Positions 51,869 to 60,587 of a stretch of 64,000 nt of DNA are shown here, piece by piece. Made by a program: the position numbers and the translations under genes. How positions within the stretch are numbered: the first letter of the stretch is position 1; the number at the start of each line of letters is the position of its first letter. The stretch spans positions 144,062 to 208,061 of the forward strand of contig NZ_NESA01000006.1 of the NCBI RefSeq assembly GCF_002778315.1, given 5' to 3'. Under the pieces are notes generated by a model that made no database searches, had not been told where the DNA came from, and saw only the letters and a list, made by a program, of their open reading frames with translations. This DNA is from Limnohabitans sp. JirII-31 (lineage in GTDB: Bacteria > Pseudomonadota > Gammaproteobacteria > Burkholderiales > Burkholderiaceae_C).

Positions 51869-53113
51869 TTAAGACTCGAGGTTCTTGGCCGGTGGCCAAT
51901 CGCGCGAGTACACCGGGTTGGCCAAGAACTGCTTGGGGTCGTAGTTCCAGAACTGGCTCACGTTGGGGTAGGTCTTGATCACCGAGTTGACCAAGCGGCC
52001 TTCTTTGCGCGCCACTTGGCGGATGTAGACGTCACCCACCACGTTGCCCAAGTCGTCAAACTTGACGTTGCCGCGTGCGGTGGCCACGTTGGTTTTCTTC
52101 AAGGCCGCCATCAAGGCGTCGCGGTCGTTGATCTTGCCGCCAATGGCTTTGACGGCAGCTTCCAAGATCGCACCGTTCACATAGGTGGCCGCAGCGTAGT
52201 AACCCGGGTCGTAGCTGAACTGCTTGCGGAAAGCCGGGGCAAACTTGGCGTTGATGGCGTTGTCCAACTCGGCGGAGTACCAGCACACGGTTTGAATGCC
52301 CAAGGCTTCGTCGCCCATGTTGCGCAGTACGGATTCGTCCAGCGCAGTCATGCCACCCACGATGGTCATTTTGTTGCGCAGACCGTATTCGTTGAACTGG
52401 CGCACGAAGCGGAAACCGTTGGAGCCGGCAAAGCCCAAGAAGATGCCATCCACGTCGGTCTTGAGTTGTGCCAAGAAGCTGCCGTAGTCAGGCGCCGTGA
52501 GTGGTGGGAACATTTTTTGAACGATCTTGCCGCCGTTTTCTTCGAACACGCGCTGGAAACCTGCGTTCATTTCGTGGCCGTAGGCAATGTCGTCGGCAAT
52601 CATGGCCATGCGCTTGAACTTCAAGGTTTTGGCGCAATGGTCGGCCATCACATGCGAGCACTGTGACGACGAAGACGTGGCACGCACAAACCAAGGGTTG
52701 GGTTTGCGCTGGGTCATGTCGTCAGCGGCAGCCACTGACAAGGTAGGTACTTTTTGCGCCTTGAGGTAGTCGTCAATGGCCAGGGCTTCAAAGGCAGCCA
52801 GAGGGCCCATCAGCACATGGATCTTGTTGAGCTCCACCAACTCCTGAACTTTGGACTTGGCATTGGCGGGGACGCCCCCGGTGTCGGCCACGATGAGTTG
52901 CACTTTCTGGCCCGCGATCATGTTGTTGCGTTCGGCCAAGTACATGACCAAGGCGCGCTCCATGTCGATGCCGCCAGAAGCCAAAGGCCCGGTTTTGACG
53001 GTCAATAAACCGATGCGAATGCCCTCGCCTGCTTGGGCTTGTGCAGCCATGGGCAAGGCCATGGTCATACCGGCGGCTGCCGTGGTTTGTAAAAAGTCGC
53101 GTCTTGTCGTCAT
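51869..53113 (-). CDS. Periplasmic binding protein of branched-chain-type ABC transporter (LivK), cluster 2
   Basis: Start at MTTRRDFLQTTAAAG with CAGGAGACA upstream gives 414 residues. A classic Tat signal (TRRDFLQ) ends in AAQAQAG. The type I binding fold follows (IRIGLLTVKTGPLASGGIDMERAL). It is well diverged from the cluster 1 binding protein, which suggests a different ligand. Confidence 0.86.
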   Translation of the reverse strand: MTTRRDFLQTTAAAGMTMALPMAAQAQAGEGIRIGLLTVKTGPLASGGIDMERALVMYLAERNNMIAGQKVQLIVADTGGVPANAKSKVQELVELNKIHVLMGPLAAFEALAIDDYLKAQKVPTLSVAAADDMTQRKPNPWFVRATSSSSQCSHVMADHCAKTLKFKRMAMIADDIAYGHEMNAGFQRVFEENGGKIVQKMFPPLTAPDYGSFLAQLKTDVDGIFLGFAGSNGFRFVRQFNEYGLRNKMTIVGGMTALDESVLRNMGDEALGIQTVCWYSAELDNAINAKFAPAFRKQFSYDPGYYAAATYVNGAILEAAVKAIGGKINDRDALMAALKKTNVATARGNVKFDDLGNVVGDVYIRQVARKEGRLVNSVIKTYPNVSQFWNYDPKQFLANPVYSRDWPPAKNLES

Positions 53114-53181
53114 GCATGTCTCCTGATGTGGATGCTGTGTGAATAAAACAAACTTGGCTCTCACGCTTCCTCTGCGGGAAG

Positions 53182-54945
53182 TTACTGACTGCGCCCTCGC
53201 GGGATGACGGGCAGCAGCAAGTACGGCTGCTCGTCGGCATCGAAATGAAGGGTGGTCTCTCCGCCAAACAAACCGTGCGGGCGATCCCGTGGGTCGTTGT
53301 GCAAGAAGGGACCACAGCCGAGCAACTCATTTTTGAAGTTGGACAACTTCAACCCGGTTTTCTCGGCATAAATGTAATCACGCCCACGCACCGACAGCGC
53401 CAAGCGATGGCCTGCTGGAATGACGATAGAGGTAGGCCACAGCTCCACATCCAGCGTCACCGCTTGACCCGGTGTCAAAGGCTGGGCTTGAGTGTGCGTG
53501 TGGTACGGACGGTAGGGGCGCGTCAGCTCAGCATCCAACGCGCGGTGCGACGCGCGCAACCAACCCTGGGCCACCGGCGTGTGCGGGTCGATGGCCCCGG
53601 CAAAGGTGACTTCGCGCAGGTCGGGCGTCAAGACACGCAGCACCAAAAACACATCGGCATCGGCGGTGCTCGACGACATCTTGAGTTGCGCGGCCAGTGG
53701 GCCGGTCAACTCCATGTCGTGGCTCAGCGGTGCGGACACAAAACTCAAACCATCGCCCATGGCTTGAAAACTCAAACGCCCCTGCGTGGCTGATGGCTGC
53801 TCGGACAAAGATTGGTCATGGGCCGACAAATACATCTTGGTCCACTGCGTCTGCGGCAAGGGCCAGCTGCTGTCGGTGCGTTCCTCAAAGCGATGGGGGT
53901 GGCGCACTTGCAAACGCACCGGCGGCTCTTGGTCCCACCCGTTGGCCTCGCCTTTGAGGAAGTGGGCAAAGAAACGCTTTTGAATCTGTATGCCGTAGTC
54001 GGTGTAGAAGTGGGTCCAGTGCTCCAGGCCATGCATCTCCAGCCACTTGTGCTTGGAGGCGGCGCGCATGAAGCTCTCGGAATTGCCACGCAAATGCAAG
54101 CCCTGGCCACCCCAGTTACCAGCCGACAAAAACGGCACGGTGATCTTGTCCCACTGGGCCGAGCGTTCGCGGTGGTAGGCGTCGTCTTCGGGGTGCGACA
54201 AGATGTCTTGTCCGAACTGGCAACGGTTGGCGGCCAACTCGCTGTCTGACAGGGTGACATCACCGCACACCCAGGCACCTGTGGCCGGGCTTTTGGGGCC
54301 ACGCTCGCCGACACCGTATTGCACAGTTTTGACTTGCATGTCGTACCAGTGGTCCCAGAAGGTGGACAAGATGCCACCGTGGTGTGTCATGTCGCGGTAC
54401 CAATCGGCGGCACCCTCCCAAATGCACATGGCACTCAGGTGCTTGGGTTGACGGCTGGCGACTTGCCATTGGTTGATGCCAAAGTAAGACACACCCGACA
54501 AACCTACTTTGCCGTTGGACCAGCCCTGCTGCCCCGCCCACTCGATGCAGGCCACGTAGTCGTCGGTTTCGCGCGGCGAGAAATGGTCCACATACCCCGG
54601 CGAGCGACCACAGCCACGCGAGTCAACGCGCACACAGACATAACCATCGGGCACCCATTTTTCAGGATCGACGACCTCCCAGTTTTGAAACAGGTTGGAC
54701 GAACCGTGTGGCACATCGGGGTGATCGCTGACCATTTTTTGCCAGGCGCTGGGATAGCCCTCTTGAAACGCCAAACCTTTGGCGTACGGCCCGTAGCTCA
54801 ACAGCACTGGGTACTGGCCCGGTGCGATGGGGCGAAACACGTCGGCACGCAAGATCAGGCCATCGTCCATCTGAATCGGCACATCCCAATCGATGGCCAT
54901 GCCGGCTCGGACTTCTGAATAGGTGCTGTCGGTGCGGTGTGTCAA
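53182..54945 (-). CDS. CocE/NonD-family hydrolase
   Basis: The 587-residue alpha/beta-hydrolase has the X-Pro dipeptidyl-peptidase-type fold: the nucleophile elbow GVSYFG (Ser153) and, at the C-terminus, the galactose-binding-like domain (about residues 385-580). Relatives cleave esters (cocaine esterase), amides and glutaryl-acyl groups. The start is uncertain: a TTG at 54945 has GGAGA 5 bases upstream, while ATG at 54900 has a weak site; the TTG is chosen. It lies between the monooxygenase and livK genes and may open the oxidised ring (lactone or amide). Confidence 0.78.
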   Translation of the reverse strand: MTHRTDSTYSEVRAGMAIDWDVPIQMDDGLILRADVFRPIAPGQYPVLLSYGPYAKGLAFQEGYPSAWQKMVSDHPDVPHGSSNLFQNWEVVDPEKWVPDGYVCVRVDSRGCGRSPGYVDHFSPRETDDYVACIEWAGQQGWSNGKVGLSGVSYFGINQWQVASRQPKHLSAMCIWEGAADWYRDMTHHGGILSTFWDHWYDMQVKTVQYGVGERGPKSPATGAWVCGDVTLSDSELAANRCQFGQDILSHPEDDAYHRERSAQWDKITVPFLSAGNWGGQGLHLRGNSESFMRAASKHKWLEMHGLEHWTHFYTDYGIQIQKRFFAHFLKGEANGWDQEPPVRLQVRHPHRFEERTDSSWPLPQTQWTKMYLSAHDQSLSEQPSATQGRLSFQAMGDGLSFVSAPLSHDMELTGPLAAQLKMSSSTADADVFLVLRVLTPDLREVTFAGAIDPHTPVAQGWLRASHRALDAELTRPYRPYHTHTQAQPLTPGQAVTLDVELWPTSIVIPAGHRLALSVRGRDYIYAEKTGLKLSNFKNELLGCGPFLHNDPRDRPHGLFGGETTLHFDADEQPYLLLPVIPRGRSQ

Positions 54946-54975
54946 GTGGATCTCCAACGCATGCAACAAAAAAGA

Positions 54976-56064
54976 TCAGCGGCCAATGGCGGCGTTAACG
55001 CGTGGCATCACCTCGTTGGCAAACAGCTCCATCGAGCGTTTGCCCAAGGCGGGGTCCATCCAGTCGTGGCAAGCGTACAAGAGGTTGCCAAAGTCGCCCA
55101 CTTGCTCGCGGAAGGCCAAGATTTGATCCACCACCGAGTTCACGGTACCGGCCAACACCAAGCGGTTGGTCACGTACTCAGGCGTGACCAAGGCGTCGTC
55201 CATGTTGGGGTCGGTCTTGAACAAATTGCTGCGACCGCCTTTGAGCATCTTGCGCACCAACTGCTTGAAATAAAAATGGTAGGGACCGCCCTCTTCCAAG
55301 CCATAACGCTTGGCGGTGGCTTCGTCGTCGGCCACAAAAATGCTCTTGGCCACGCGCCATTCGCTGGGGCTGGCGACGGCTCCGACGGCTTCACGACCTT
55401 CCACATACTTGGGCCAATGGGTCTTGACCCACTCGGGCATCAGGAAGTTGGCGGAGATAGGTTGCCAGCCGCGCTTGGCCATTTCCGTCACACCCTTGGA
55501 GAACGGGGCGACGGCGGTGCCCACGATCAGAGGGTGTGGGCGCTGGTAGGGCTTCATGATGAAGCCTTGGCCGATTTCAGGAATCATGGTTTTGCCAACC
55601 GACACTTTCCAGAACTCGCCTTCGATGTCGTAGGGCGGCTCCGACTCCCAAATTTTGAGCACCATGTTGATGCTCTCGACAAACATGGCATTGCGGTCTT
55701 TGCCAAAGTTGCCAAACACCTCGGCGTCTGACATCAAGCCCCCAGGGCTGATGCCCATGATGAAGCGGCCCTTGAGCATGTGGTCCATCATCGCGGCTTG
55801 CGCGGCAATCGCCGCAGGATGGGCATTGGGCATGTTGATGGTGCCCGTGCCCAACATGATGTTTTTGGTTTCAGCAATCAAGCTGGCCAAAAAAATCATG
55901 CTCGACGTGACCGTCTCCGCAGCATCGGTGACGTGCTCGCCCACATAAGCCTCGCTGTAACCGCAACGGTCGGCCAAGATGATGGCTTCGCGGTCCTCTG
56001 CCAATGTCTCGGTGATGTTTCGCCCGGGCGGATGCAGCGGCATCATGAACATGCTGTGTTTCAA
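54976..56064 (-). CDS. Luciferase-like (LLM) flavin-dependent monooxygenase, TTG start
   Basis: The 362-residue TIM-barrel monooxygenase begins MKHSMFMMPLHPPGRNITE from a TTG preceded by AAGGAGA, the usual beginning of this subfamily; the longer frame upstream has no support. DREAIILADRCGYSEAYVGEHVT is the LLM signature. It uses reduced FMN delivered by the flavin reductase encoded 32 bases upstream, forming a two-component monooxygenase. Candidate reactions are hydroxylation, Baeyer-Villiger insertion or oxidative C-N cleavage; it does not resemble RutA closely enough to assign that role. Confidence 0.83.
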   Translation of the reverse strand: MKHSMFMMPLHPPGRNITETLAEDREAIILADRCGYSEAYVGEHVTDAAETVTSSMIFLASLIAETKNIMLGTGTINMPNAHPAAIAAQAAMMDHMLKGRFIMGISPGGLMSDAEVFGNFGKDRNAMFVESINMVLKIWESEPPYDIEGEFWKVSVGKTMIPEIGQGFIMKPYQRPHPLIVGTAVAPFSKGVTEMAKRGWQPISANFLMPEWVKTHWPKYVEGREAVGAVASPSEWRVAKSIFVADDEATAKRYGLEEGGPYHFYFKQLVRKMLKGGRSNLFKTDPNMDDALVTPEYVTNRLVLAGTVNSVVDQILAFREQVGDFGNLLYACHDWMDPALGKRSMELFANEVMPRVNAAIGR

Positions 56065-56096
56065 TGTCTTCTCCTTGAATATGTGAAATGGGGTGC

Positions 56097-56603
56097 TCAG
56101 GCCACGCTGCACTCAGCGCCTTGCAAATAACTGCCCTGACAAAACAGCAAGGTAGGCTTGCGCTCATAGGCGTATTGCTCGACCAGGCCTAAAAACAAAA
56201 TGTGATCGCCCACCACCAAGCGCTCGGTGGTTTTGCACTCCAACGTGGCCACGCAATCGGCAAGCACCGGCAGACCGCCCAAGCCTGGGGTGTAGTCCAC
56301 GCCTTCAAATTTGTTGGTCACGGCTGTGCTGGAGAAACGTTTGGACAGGTGTACCTGATCCAGCGACAAGATGTTGATGACAAAGCGTTCGGTTTGATCG
56401 AACACATCCAAACTGGGGGAGCCTTTGACCAAGCTCCACAGCACGATGGGCGGGTCCAAAGACACAGAGCTGAAAGAGTTGGCGGTGACCCCCACCAGAC
56501 GGGTTTGGGCGTTGCCCGAGGTCACGACCGTGACGCCCGTTCCAAAACTTCCAAAGGCATTGCGCAAATCGCGCGGATCGAAAACGGGCTTCTTGGTGTT
56601 CAT
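56097..56603 (-). CDS. Flavin reductase (HpaC/RutF-like)
   Basis: The 168-residue protein has the flavin-reductase-like split barrel (FGSFGTGVTVVTSG; ANSFSSVSLDPPIVLWSL; GDHILFLGLVEQY). It supplies reduced FMN or FAD to the LLM monooxygenase encoded next. Its ATG lies inside a long palindrome, so an operator or RNA structure covers the translation start. Confidence 0.88.
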   Translation of the reverse strand: MNTKKPVFDPRDLRNAFGSFGTGVTVVTSGNAQTRLVGVTANSFSSVSLDPPIVLWSLVKGSPSLDVFDQTERFVINILSLDQVHLSKRFSSTAVTNKFEGVDYTPGLGGLPVLADCVATLECKTTERLVVGDHILFLGLVEQYAYERKPTLLFCQGSYLQGAECSVA

Positions 56604-56632
56604 ATGATCACTTTAAGGTGATCATATGATCA
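56600..56632. promoter_or_regulatory. Long perfect palindrome over the flavin reductase start (operator candidate)
   Basis: Arms 56600-56611 and 56618-56629 are perfect 12-base inverted repeats (TCATATGATCAC / GTGATCATATGA) with a 6-base centre. A second perfect palindrome TGATCATATGATCA occupies 56619-56632. Thus the unit GATCATATG/CATATGATC occurs three times in 33 bases. It lies between the cluster 2 TetR gene and the first catabolic gene, so it is the best TetR operator candidate. Confidence 0.6.
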
Positions 56633-56650
56633 ATAGCATCGGTGCTTTCC

Positions 56651-57340
56651 CTAGCTGCGCGATTTATTTCGAGGTTTCTTGTCAGGCGTCAAGCCCAAAA
56701 TTTGCGGCAGTACTACGCGCGCACCCGCCATGAAGTGCGCAATGGTGACGCGGATCATCTCCTCCACATCGTCTTCGATGGGCACATTGAAAATCCAACG
56801 CCGCTGGCCAAAGTAAAAAATGCGCGCGTTGATGCTCCAGACCAGCTCAATCTCGGCGGTCTTGAGGGGCAACTCTTTCACCGTTGGCAAATTCAACTCA
56901 TGACGCAGCTCGGCGGCCACGGGCTCCAAGATGCGGGTGCGCAGCACATCGAGGTATTTTTTGTTGATGCTCTCCCCGCGCAAGCCTGAGAACATGAAGA
57001 TGCGCACCCAGTCGCGGGTCAGGGCCGCCTTGGAATACTCGATGTACAAGCTCACCAAGCGGTCTTCCAGCGGGATGCTGCGGTCTTGGATGACCGACTC
57101 CCAAAATGGGTTCCAGCGCCCGAGGTAGACCTCTTCGTAGACCCGATCAATCAGCGCTTCTTTGTTGGGAAAGTATTTGTAGAGCAGCGATTGGGTCACA
57201 CCCAAACGCCGCGCCAACTCGCGCGTGTCGCCACTGAAGCCCACCTCGGCAAAAAACTCGACCGCGCCACGCGCGATCTGTTGTTCTCGCTCCTGGCTGC
57301 TGAGTCGTTTCTTTTCGGGAGGGGTGTTTTTCGAAGGCAT
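56651..57340 (-). CDS. TetR-family transcriptional regulator, cluster 2
   Basis: From MPSKNTPPEKKRLSSQ the product is 229 residues; an ATG 9 bases upstream is possible. The helix-turn-helix is in about residues 15-65 (TRELARRLGVTQSLLYKYFPNKEALIDRVYEEVYLGRW). It is paralogous to the cluster 1 TetR along its length. It lies between the Gfo/Idh gene (14-base gap) and the flavin reductase, next to the palindrome it may bind. Confidence 0.85.
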   Translation of the reverse strand: MPSKNTPPEKKRLSSQEREQQIARGAVEFFAEVGFSGDTRELARRLGVTQSLLYKYFPNKEALIDRVYEEVYLGRWNPFWESVIQDRSIPLEDRLVSLYIEYSKAALTRDWVRIFMFSGLRGESINKKYLDVLRTRILEPVAAELRHELNLPTVKELPLKTAEIELVWSINARIFYFGQRRWIFNVPIEDDVEEMIRVTIAHFMAGARVVLPQILGLTPDKKPRNKSRS

Positions 57341-57354
57341 GACCCGCATTGTCC

Positions 57355-58404
57355 TCAATCGGGAGAGGTCACCGGCTCGATCTTGTGGGACACCGCCGAG
57401 GTCATGATGGCTTCGAGTGCCGCCACATTGGCCAGCATCTCGCGGTGTGTCACCGGATAAGGCCGCTCATGGCGAATGGCCGCCGCAAAGGCTTCCAGGT
57501 TGGCCAACACCGTGGGGTGAGGCGCCGCAAAACTGGTGACAGGGGCTTGGCCTTGCATGACACGCTTGATGTCCCAGCCGGTGGGGTTTTCTGGATGGGT
57601 GCGATCGCGAATTTCAAACCAGCCCTTGGAGCCATAGACCGCAAAGCGGCCTTCAAATGGCGTCGCCAAAATGGCGCTGATCAAGGCATTGGCACCGCCC
57701 GGAAAGGCCAGCATCAGTCCCAGCGTGTCGCCGTTTTCAAACTCGGAACCGCGCGTGGCCAAACGGGCCCACACCGCTTCACTGGGGCCCAGAATGGCAA
57801 TCGCCAAATCCACCAGGTGAATGCCTGTGGCGGTGAGCGGCCCCACCGGTGCGTGCTGGTTGGAGAGGCGCCAGTTGTCTTTGGGCAAGGCAAAGAATTT
57901 GTCTTGGCTGAAGTTAGCTTCAATTTGCAAGATGGTGCCAAAAGTGCCGGCCTCAATCTCGCGGCGCAACTCGATCACCGAGGGCTCAAAGCGCCGCTCA
58001 TGGCCAATGCCCAAGACCCGCTGATGTTGGACGCAACTGTCAATGGCACGTTGCGCGTCTTTCACGGTGAGGCACAAGGGCTTCTCACAGAACACGTGTT
58101 TGCCGGCCTTGGCCGCCGCCACAATTTGGTCGGCGTGTTGCTGGTGTGGCGTGCACAGAATGACCGCCTCCATCTCAGCGATTTGCAAAAACTCGTCGAA
58201 GCTGGCCAGCACATGGACACCCTTCAACACCGGGTCGGTCGCCATCTGTTGGCGCAACTCGGCACTCACCTCCACCACCGCCACCAACGACATGTGGTTG
58301 GAGCTGGCGATTTGTTTGGCAATGGTCTTGCCCCACCAGCCATAACCGACCAGCCCCATGCGGACCGGTTGGCGTGAAGAGGGGGATTGGGTTGAACTTG
58401 TCAC
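57355..58404 (-). CDS. Gfo/Idh/MocA-family oxidoreductase, GTG start
   Basis: A GTG at 58404 preceded by AGGAGA is chosen (349 residues); a second GTG 42 bases upstream lacks a ribosome site. The Rossmann motif GLVGYGWWG lies at about residues 17-25 and the family EKP motif (CEKPLCLT) near residue 95. It should be an NAD(P)-dependent dehydrogenase of a cyclic polyol, sugar or similar compound. It is the first gene of the leftward run of cluster 2 and divergent from the next dehydrogenase. Confidence 0.82.
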   Translation of the reverse strand: MTSSTQSPSSRQPVRMGLVGYGWWGKTIAKQIASSNHMSLVAVVEVSAELRQQMATDPVLKGVHVLASFDEFLQIAEMEAVILCTPHQQHADQIVAAAKAGKHVFCEKPLCLTVKDAQRAIDSCVQHQRVLGIGHERRFEPSVIELRREIEAGTFGTILQIEANFSQDKFFALPKDNWRLSNQHAPVGPLTATGIHLVDLAIAILGPSEAVWARLATRGSEFENGDTLGLMLAFPGGANALISAILATPFEGRFAVYGSKGWFEIRDRTHPENPTGWDIKRVMQGQAPVTSFAAPHPTVLANLEAFAAAIRHERPYPVTHREMLANVAALEAIMTSAVSHKIEPVTSPD

Positions 58405-58471
58405 AGCGGTGTCTCCTGAATTGGGTTCTTGTTTTAGACTCGGCACGAATTTACACCAAATAGGAGATCAA

Positions 58472-59473
58472 ATGACCACCAAAACAAAAACCGCCCCCCG
58501 CAAAACCACAAAGTCCAGCGTCACAGCCAGCGCCAAAACCAAGCCGGCTCAGGCGAGCGCCACCAAGATCGGCTTTCTCGGTTTGGGCATCATGGGCTCG
58601 GCCATGTCGGGTAATTTGTTGAAGGCTGGCTTTGCGGTATTTGGCTTTGATCCCAGCGACGCAGCGCGCGCACGGCTGAAAAAAGCAGGCGGCACGCCCT
58701 GCACCAGCATGGGCGAGTTGGCGGCCCAGGTGGATGTGATCATTGCATCGCTGCCCCACGCACAAGCCCTGTTCGACGCCGCCCATGCCGTGGCACAGCG
58801 CGGCAAAAAAGGGCTGCTGATGGTCGACACCAGCACCTTGGACATTGACGACAAGGTGACGGCGCAAAAGATCTTGGCCAAACAAGGCATCACCCTGCTC
58901 GACTGCCCCTTGTCCGGCACAGGCGCGCAAGCGGTGCGCAAAGACCTGTCGGTGTACTCCAGCGGTCCCGCCAAAGCGGTGCAACAACTCACGCCCGTGT
59001 TTGAAGGTTTTGCCAAAGCCAACTACTACCTGGGTGAGTTTGGCAATGGCATGAAAATGAAGTTGATGGCCAATTTGTTGGTGGCCATCCACAACGTGTC
59101 CACGGCGGAAGTGCTGCTGTTTGGCGAGCGCTTTGGCATCTCTCCCGAGGTGGCGGTGAAGGTGCTCGCCGACGGCGCGGGTGGCTCACGCATGCTGGAT
59201 GTGCGCGGGCCCATGATGGTCAACCAAAGCTGGGACCAAGCCACCATGAAGGTGTCGGTCTGGCAAAAAGACATGAAGCTGATTGGCGCGGCGCTGGCCC
59301 AAACGCACACCGCAGCGCCCTTATTTGCAGCCACCATCCCGGTCTACAACGCGGCCATGGGTTTGGGCCATGCCGAGAACGACACCGCAGCTGTGTTCGA
59401 TGTGCTCTCGCACATGTGCGTGCCCAAGAAGGCGGCCAAAGCAAAACCCAAAGTGAAAGCCAAGGCCAAATAA
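58472..59473 (+). CDS. Beta-hydroxyacid dehydrogenase (HIBADH family) with Lys/Ala-rich tails
   Basis: The start at MTTKTKTAPRKT has TAGGAG upstream (333 residues). The core has GFLGLGIMGSAM, the substrate loop LLDCPLSGTGAQ and the catalytic Lys in NGMKMKLMANLL, so it is a 3-hydroxyisobutyrate/tartronate-semialdehyde-type dehydrogenase. Both ends are extended by basic low-complexity tails: residues 1-32 (Lys/Thr/Ala/Ser) and the last 15 residues (KKAAKAKPKVKAKAK). Such tails are not typical of the family. Confidence 0.83.
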   Translation: MTTKTKTAPRKTTKSSVTASAKTKPAQASATKIGFLGLGIMGSAMSGNLLKAGFAVFGFDPSDAARARLKKAGGTPCTSMGELAAQVDVIIASLPHAQALFDAAHAVAQRGKKGLLMVDTSTLDIDDKVTAQKILAKQGITLLDCPLSGTGAQAVRKDLSVYSSGPAKAVQQLTPVFEGFAKANYYLGEFGNGMKMKLMANLLVAIHNVSTAEVLLFGERFGISPEVAVKVLADGAGGSRMLDVRGPMMVNQSWDQATMKVSVWQKDMKLIGAALAQTHTAAPLFAATIPVYNAAMGLGHAENDTAAVFDVLSHMCVPKKAAKAKPKVKAKAK

Positions 59474-59486
59474 AGGCCATGCCAGC

Positions 59487-59511
59487 GGCTTGGCGTGCCA
59501 AACGCCAAGCC
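59487..59511. terminator. Hairpin between convergent genes
   Basis: GGCTTGGCG (59487-59495) pairs with CGCCAAGCC (59503-59511) across a 7-base loop, between convergent dehydrogenase and CobW genes. There is no T-run on either side, so it may act as a weak bidirectional or Rho-assisted terminator. Confidence 0.45.
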
Positions 59512-59518
59512 CGATGCG

Positions 59519-60577
59519 TCAGGCTGCGGGCGTAACCGCACCCACGGCCGCAAACAAATTGCGAATCACATCGGCCTCGATGTTGCGGGTGATGAACACC
59601 AAGCGTGAATCGGTGTCGGCACTGGGCCAACGGTCCAACTCCACAGGGGTGTGAAAGATGTGTTGCACACCCTGCACCACCACCGGCTTGCCATCCACAT
59701 TGACGATGCCTTTGACGCGCAACAAATCGGGGCCACGCAAGGTGCTGAGCAACTCCAAGGCCGCCGAAAAAGACGCCCACTGGAACGGCTGTTTGAAACG
59801 CAAGGACACCGTGCGCACCGAGCGGTCATGGGTGGCCGCTGCCTGCGCCAAGTAACGCCCGCCCTCGGGTGCGTCTGTTGATGCCGAGCCATCGAGCGCC
59901 TCGCCTAAAAACCGCAAGGTCTGCTGGCCCGCGCGCGCACTGGCAAGCCCCAAGGCCATCAGGGCGTGCGGTTCAATCTCGCCATTCACCAAGGTGTCGA
60001 TGCTGGCTCTGGGGTTGAGCGTGCCAATCGCTTCGCGCAAAGCTTGCAACGTGGGCGCATCGGCCAGGTCCGACTTGGTGATGAACACCTTGTCGGCAAT
60101 CGCAATCTGTTTGACGGCTTCGGTCTGGTCTTGAATTTGTCCCAGGCCCAGCACGCCGTCGACCAAGGTGATCAGGCCATCGAGCCGGTACTGCGCTTCC
60201 AGCAAGGTGTCGCTGGCCAGGGTCTGCACCACCGGCGCCGGGTCGGCCAAGCCTGTGGTCTCGACGATCACGCGGTCAAAGTCAAACACCTCGCCCACAC
60301 GGCGTTGGGCAAACAAGTCGCGCAGGGTTTCTTGCAGGTCCGTGCGCACCGAACAACAAATGCAGCCGTTGGCCAGCAAGGTGATGTTTTCGGACGACAT
60401 GGTGACCAGGTCATGGTCAATGCCAATCTCACCCACTTCGTTGATCACCACCGCCACGCGCCGCATGTCGGGGTGCTTGAGCAATTTGGAGATCAGCGTG
60501 GTTTTGCCACTGCCCAAAAAACCAGTGATGAGGGTGACAGGAATTTTTCCTGCCAGCGCGTCGCGTTGCCAAGTCAC
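59519..60577 (-). CDS. CobW/P47K-family GTPase (metal chaperone type), GTG start
   Basis: The 352-residue protein has Walker A GFLGSGKT (residues 19-26), the metal-binding GCICC (residues 71-75), the ETTGLADPAP switch and a C-terminal CobW_C domain. Family members insert or supply metals such as zinc or cobalt. The start is GTG with a weak ribosome site, 10 bases after the LVIVD gene, so the two are probably co-transcribed. The metal and client are unknown. Confidence 0.87.
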   Translation of the reverse strand: MTWQRDALAGKIPVTLITGFLGSGKTTLISKLLKHPDMRRVAVVINEVGEIGIDHDLVTMSSENITLLANGCICCSVRTDLQETLRDLFAQRRVGEVFDFDRVIVETTGLADPAPVVQTLASDTLLEAQYRLDGLITLVDGVLGLGQIQDQTEAVKQIAIADKVFITKSDLADAPTLQALREAIGTLNPRASIDTLVNGEIEPHALMALGLASARAGQQTLRFLGEALDGSASTDAPEGGRYLAQAAATHDRSVRTVSLRFKQPFQWASFSAALELLSTLRGPDLLRVKGIVNVDGKPVVVQGVQHIFHTPVELDRWPSADTDSRLVFITRNIEADVIRNLFAAVGAVTPAA

Positions 60578-60587
60578 AGCAGCGGCT

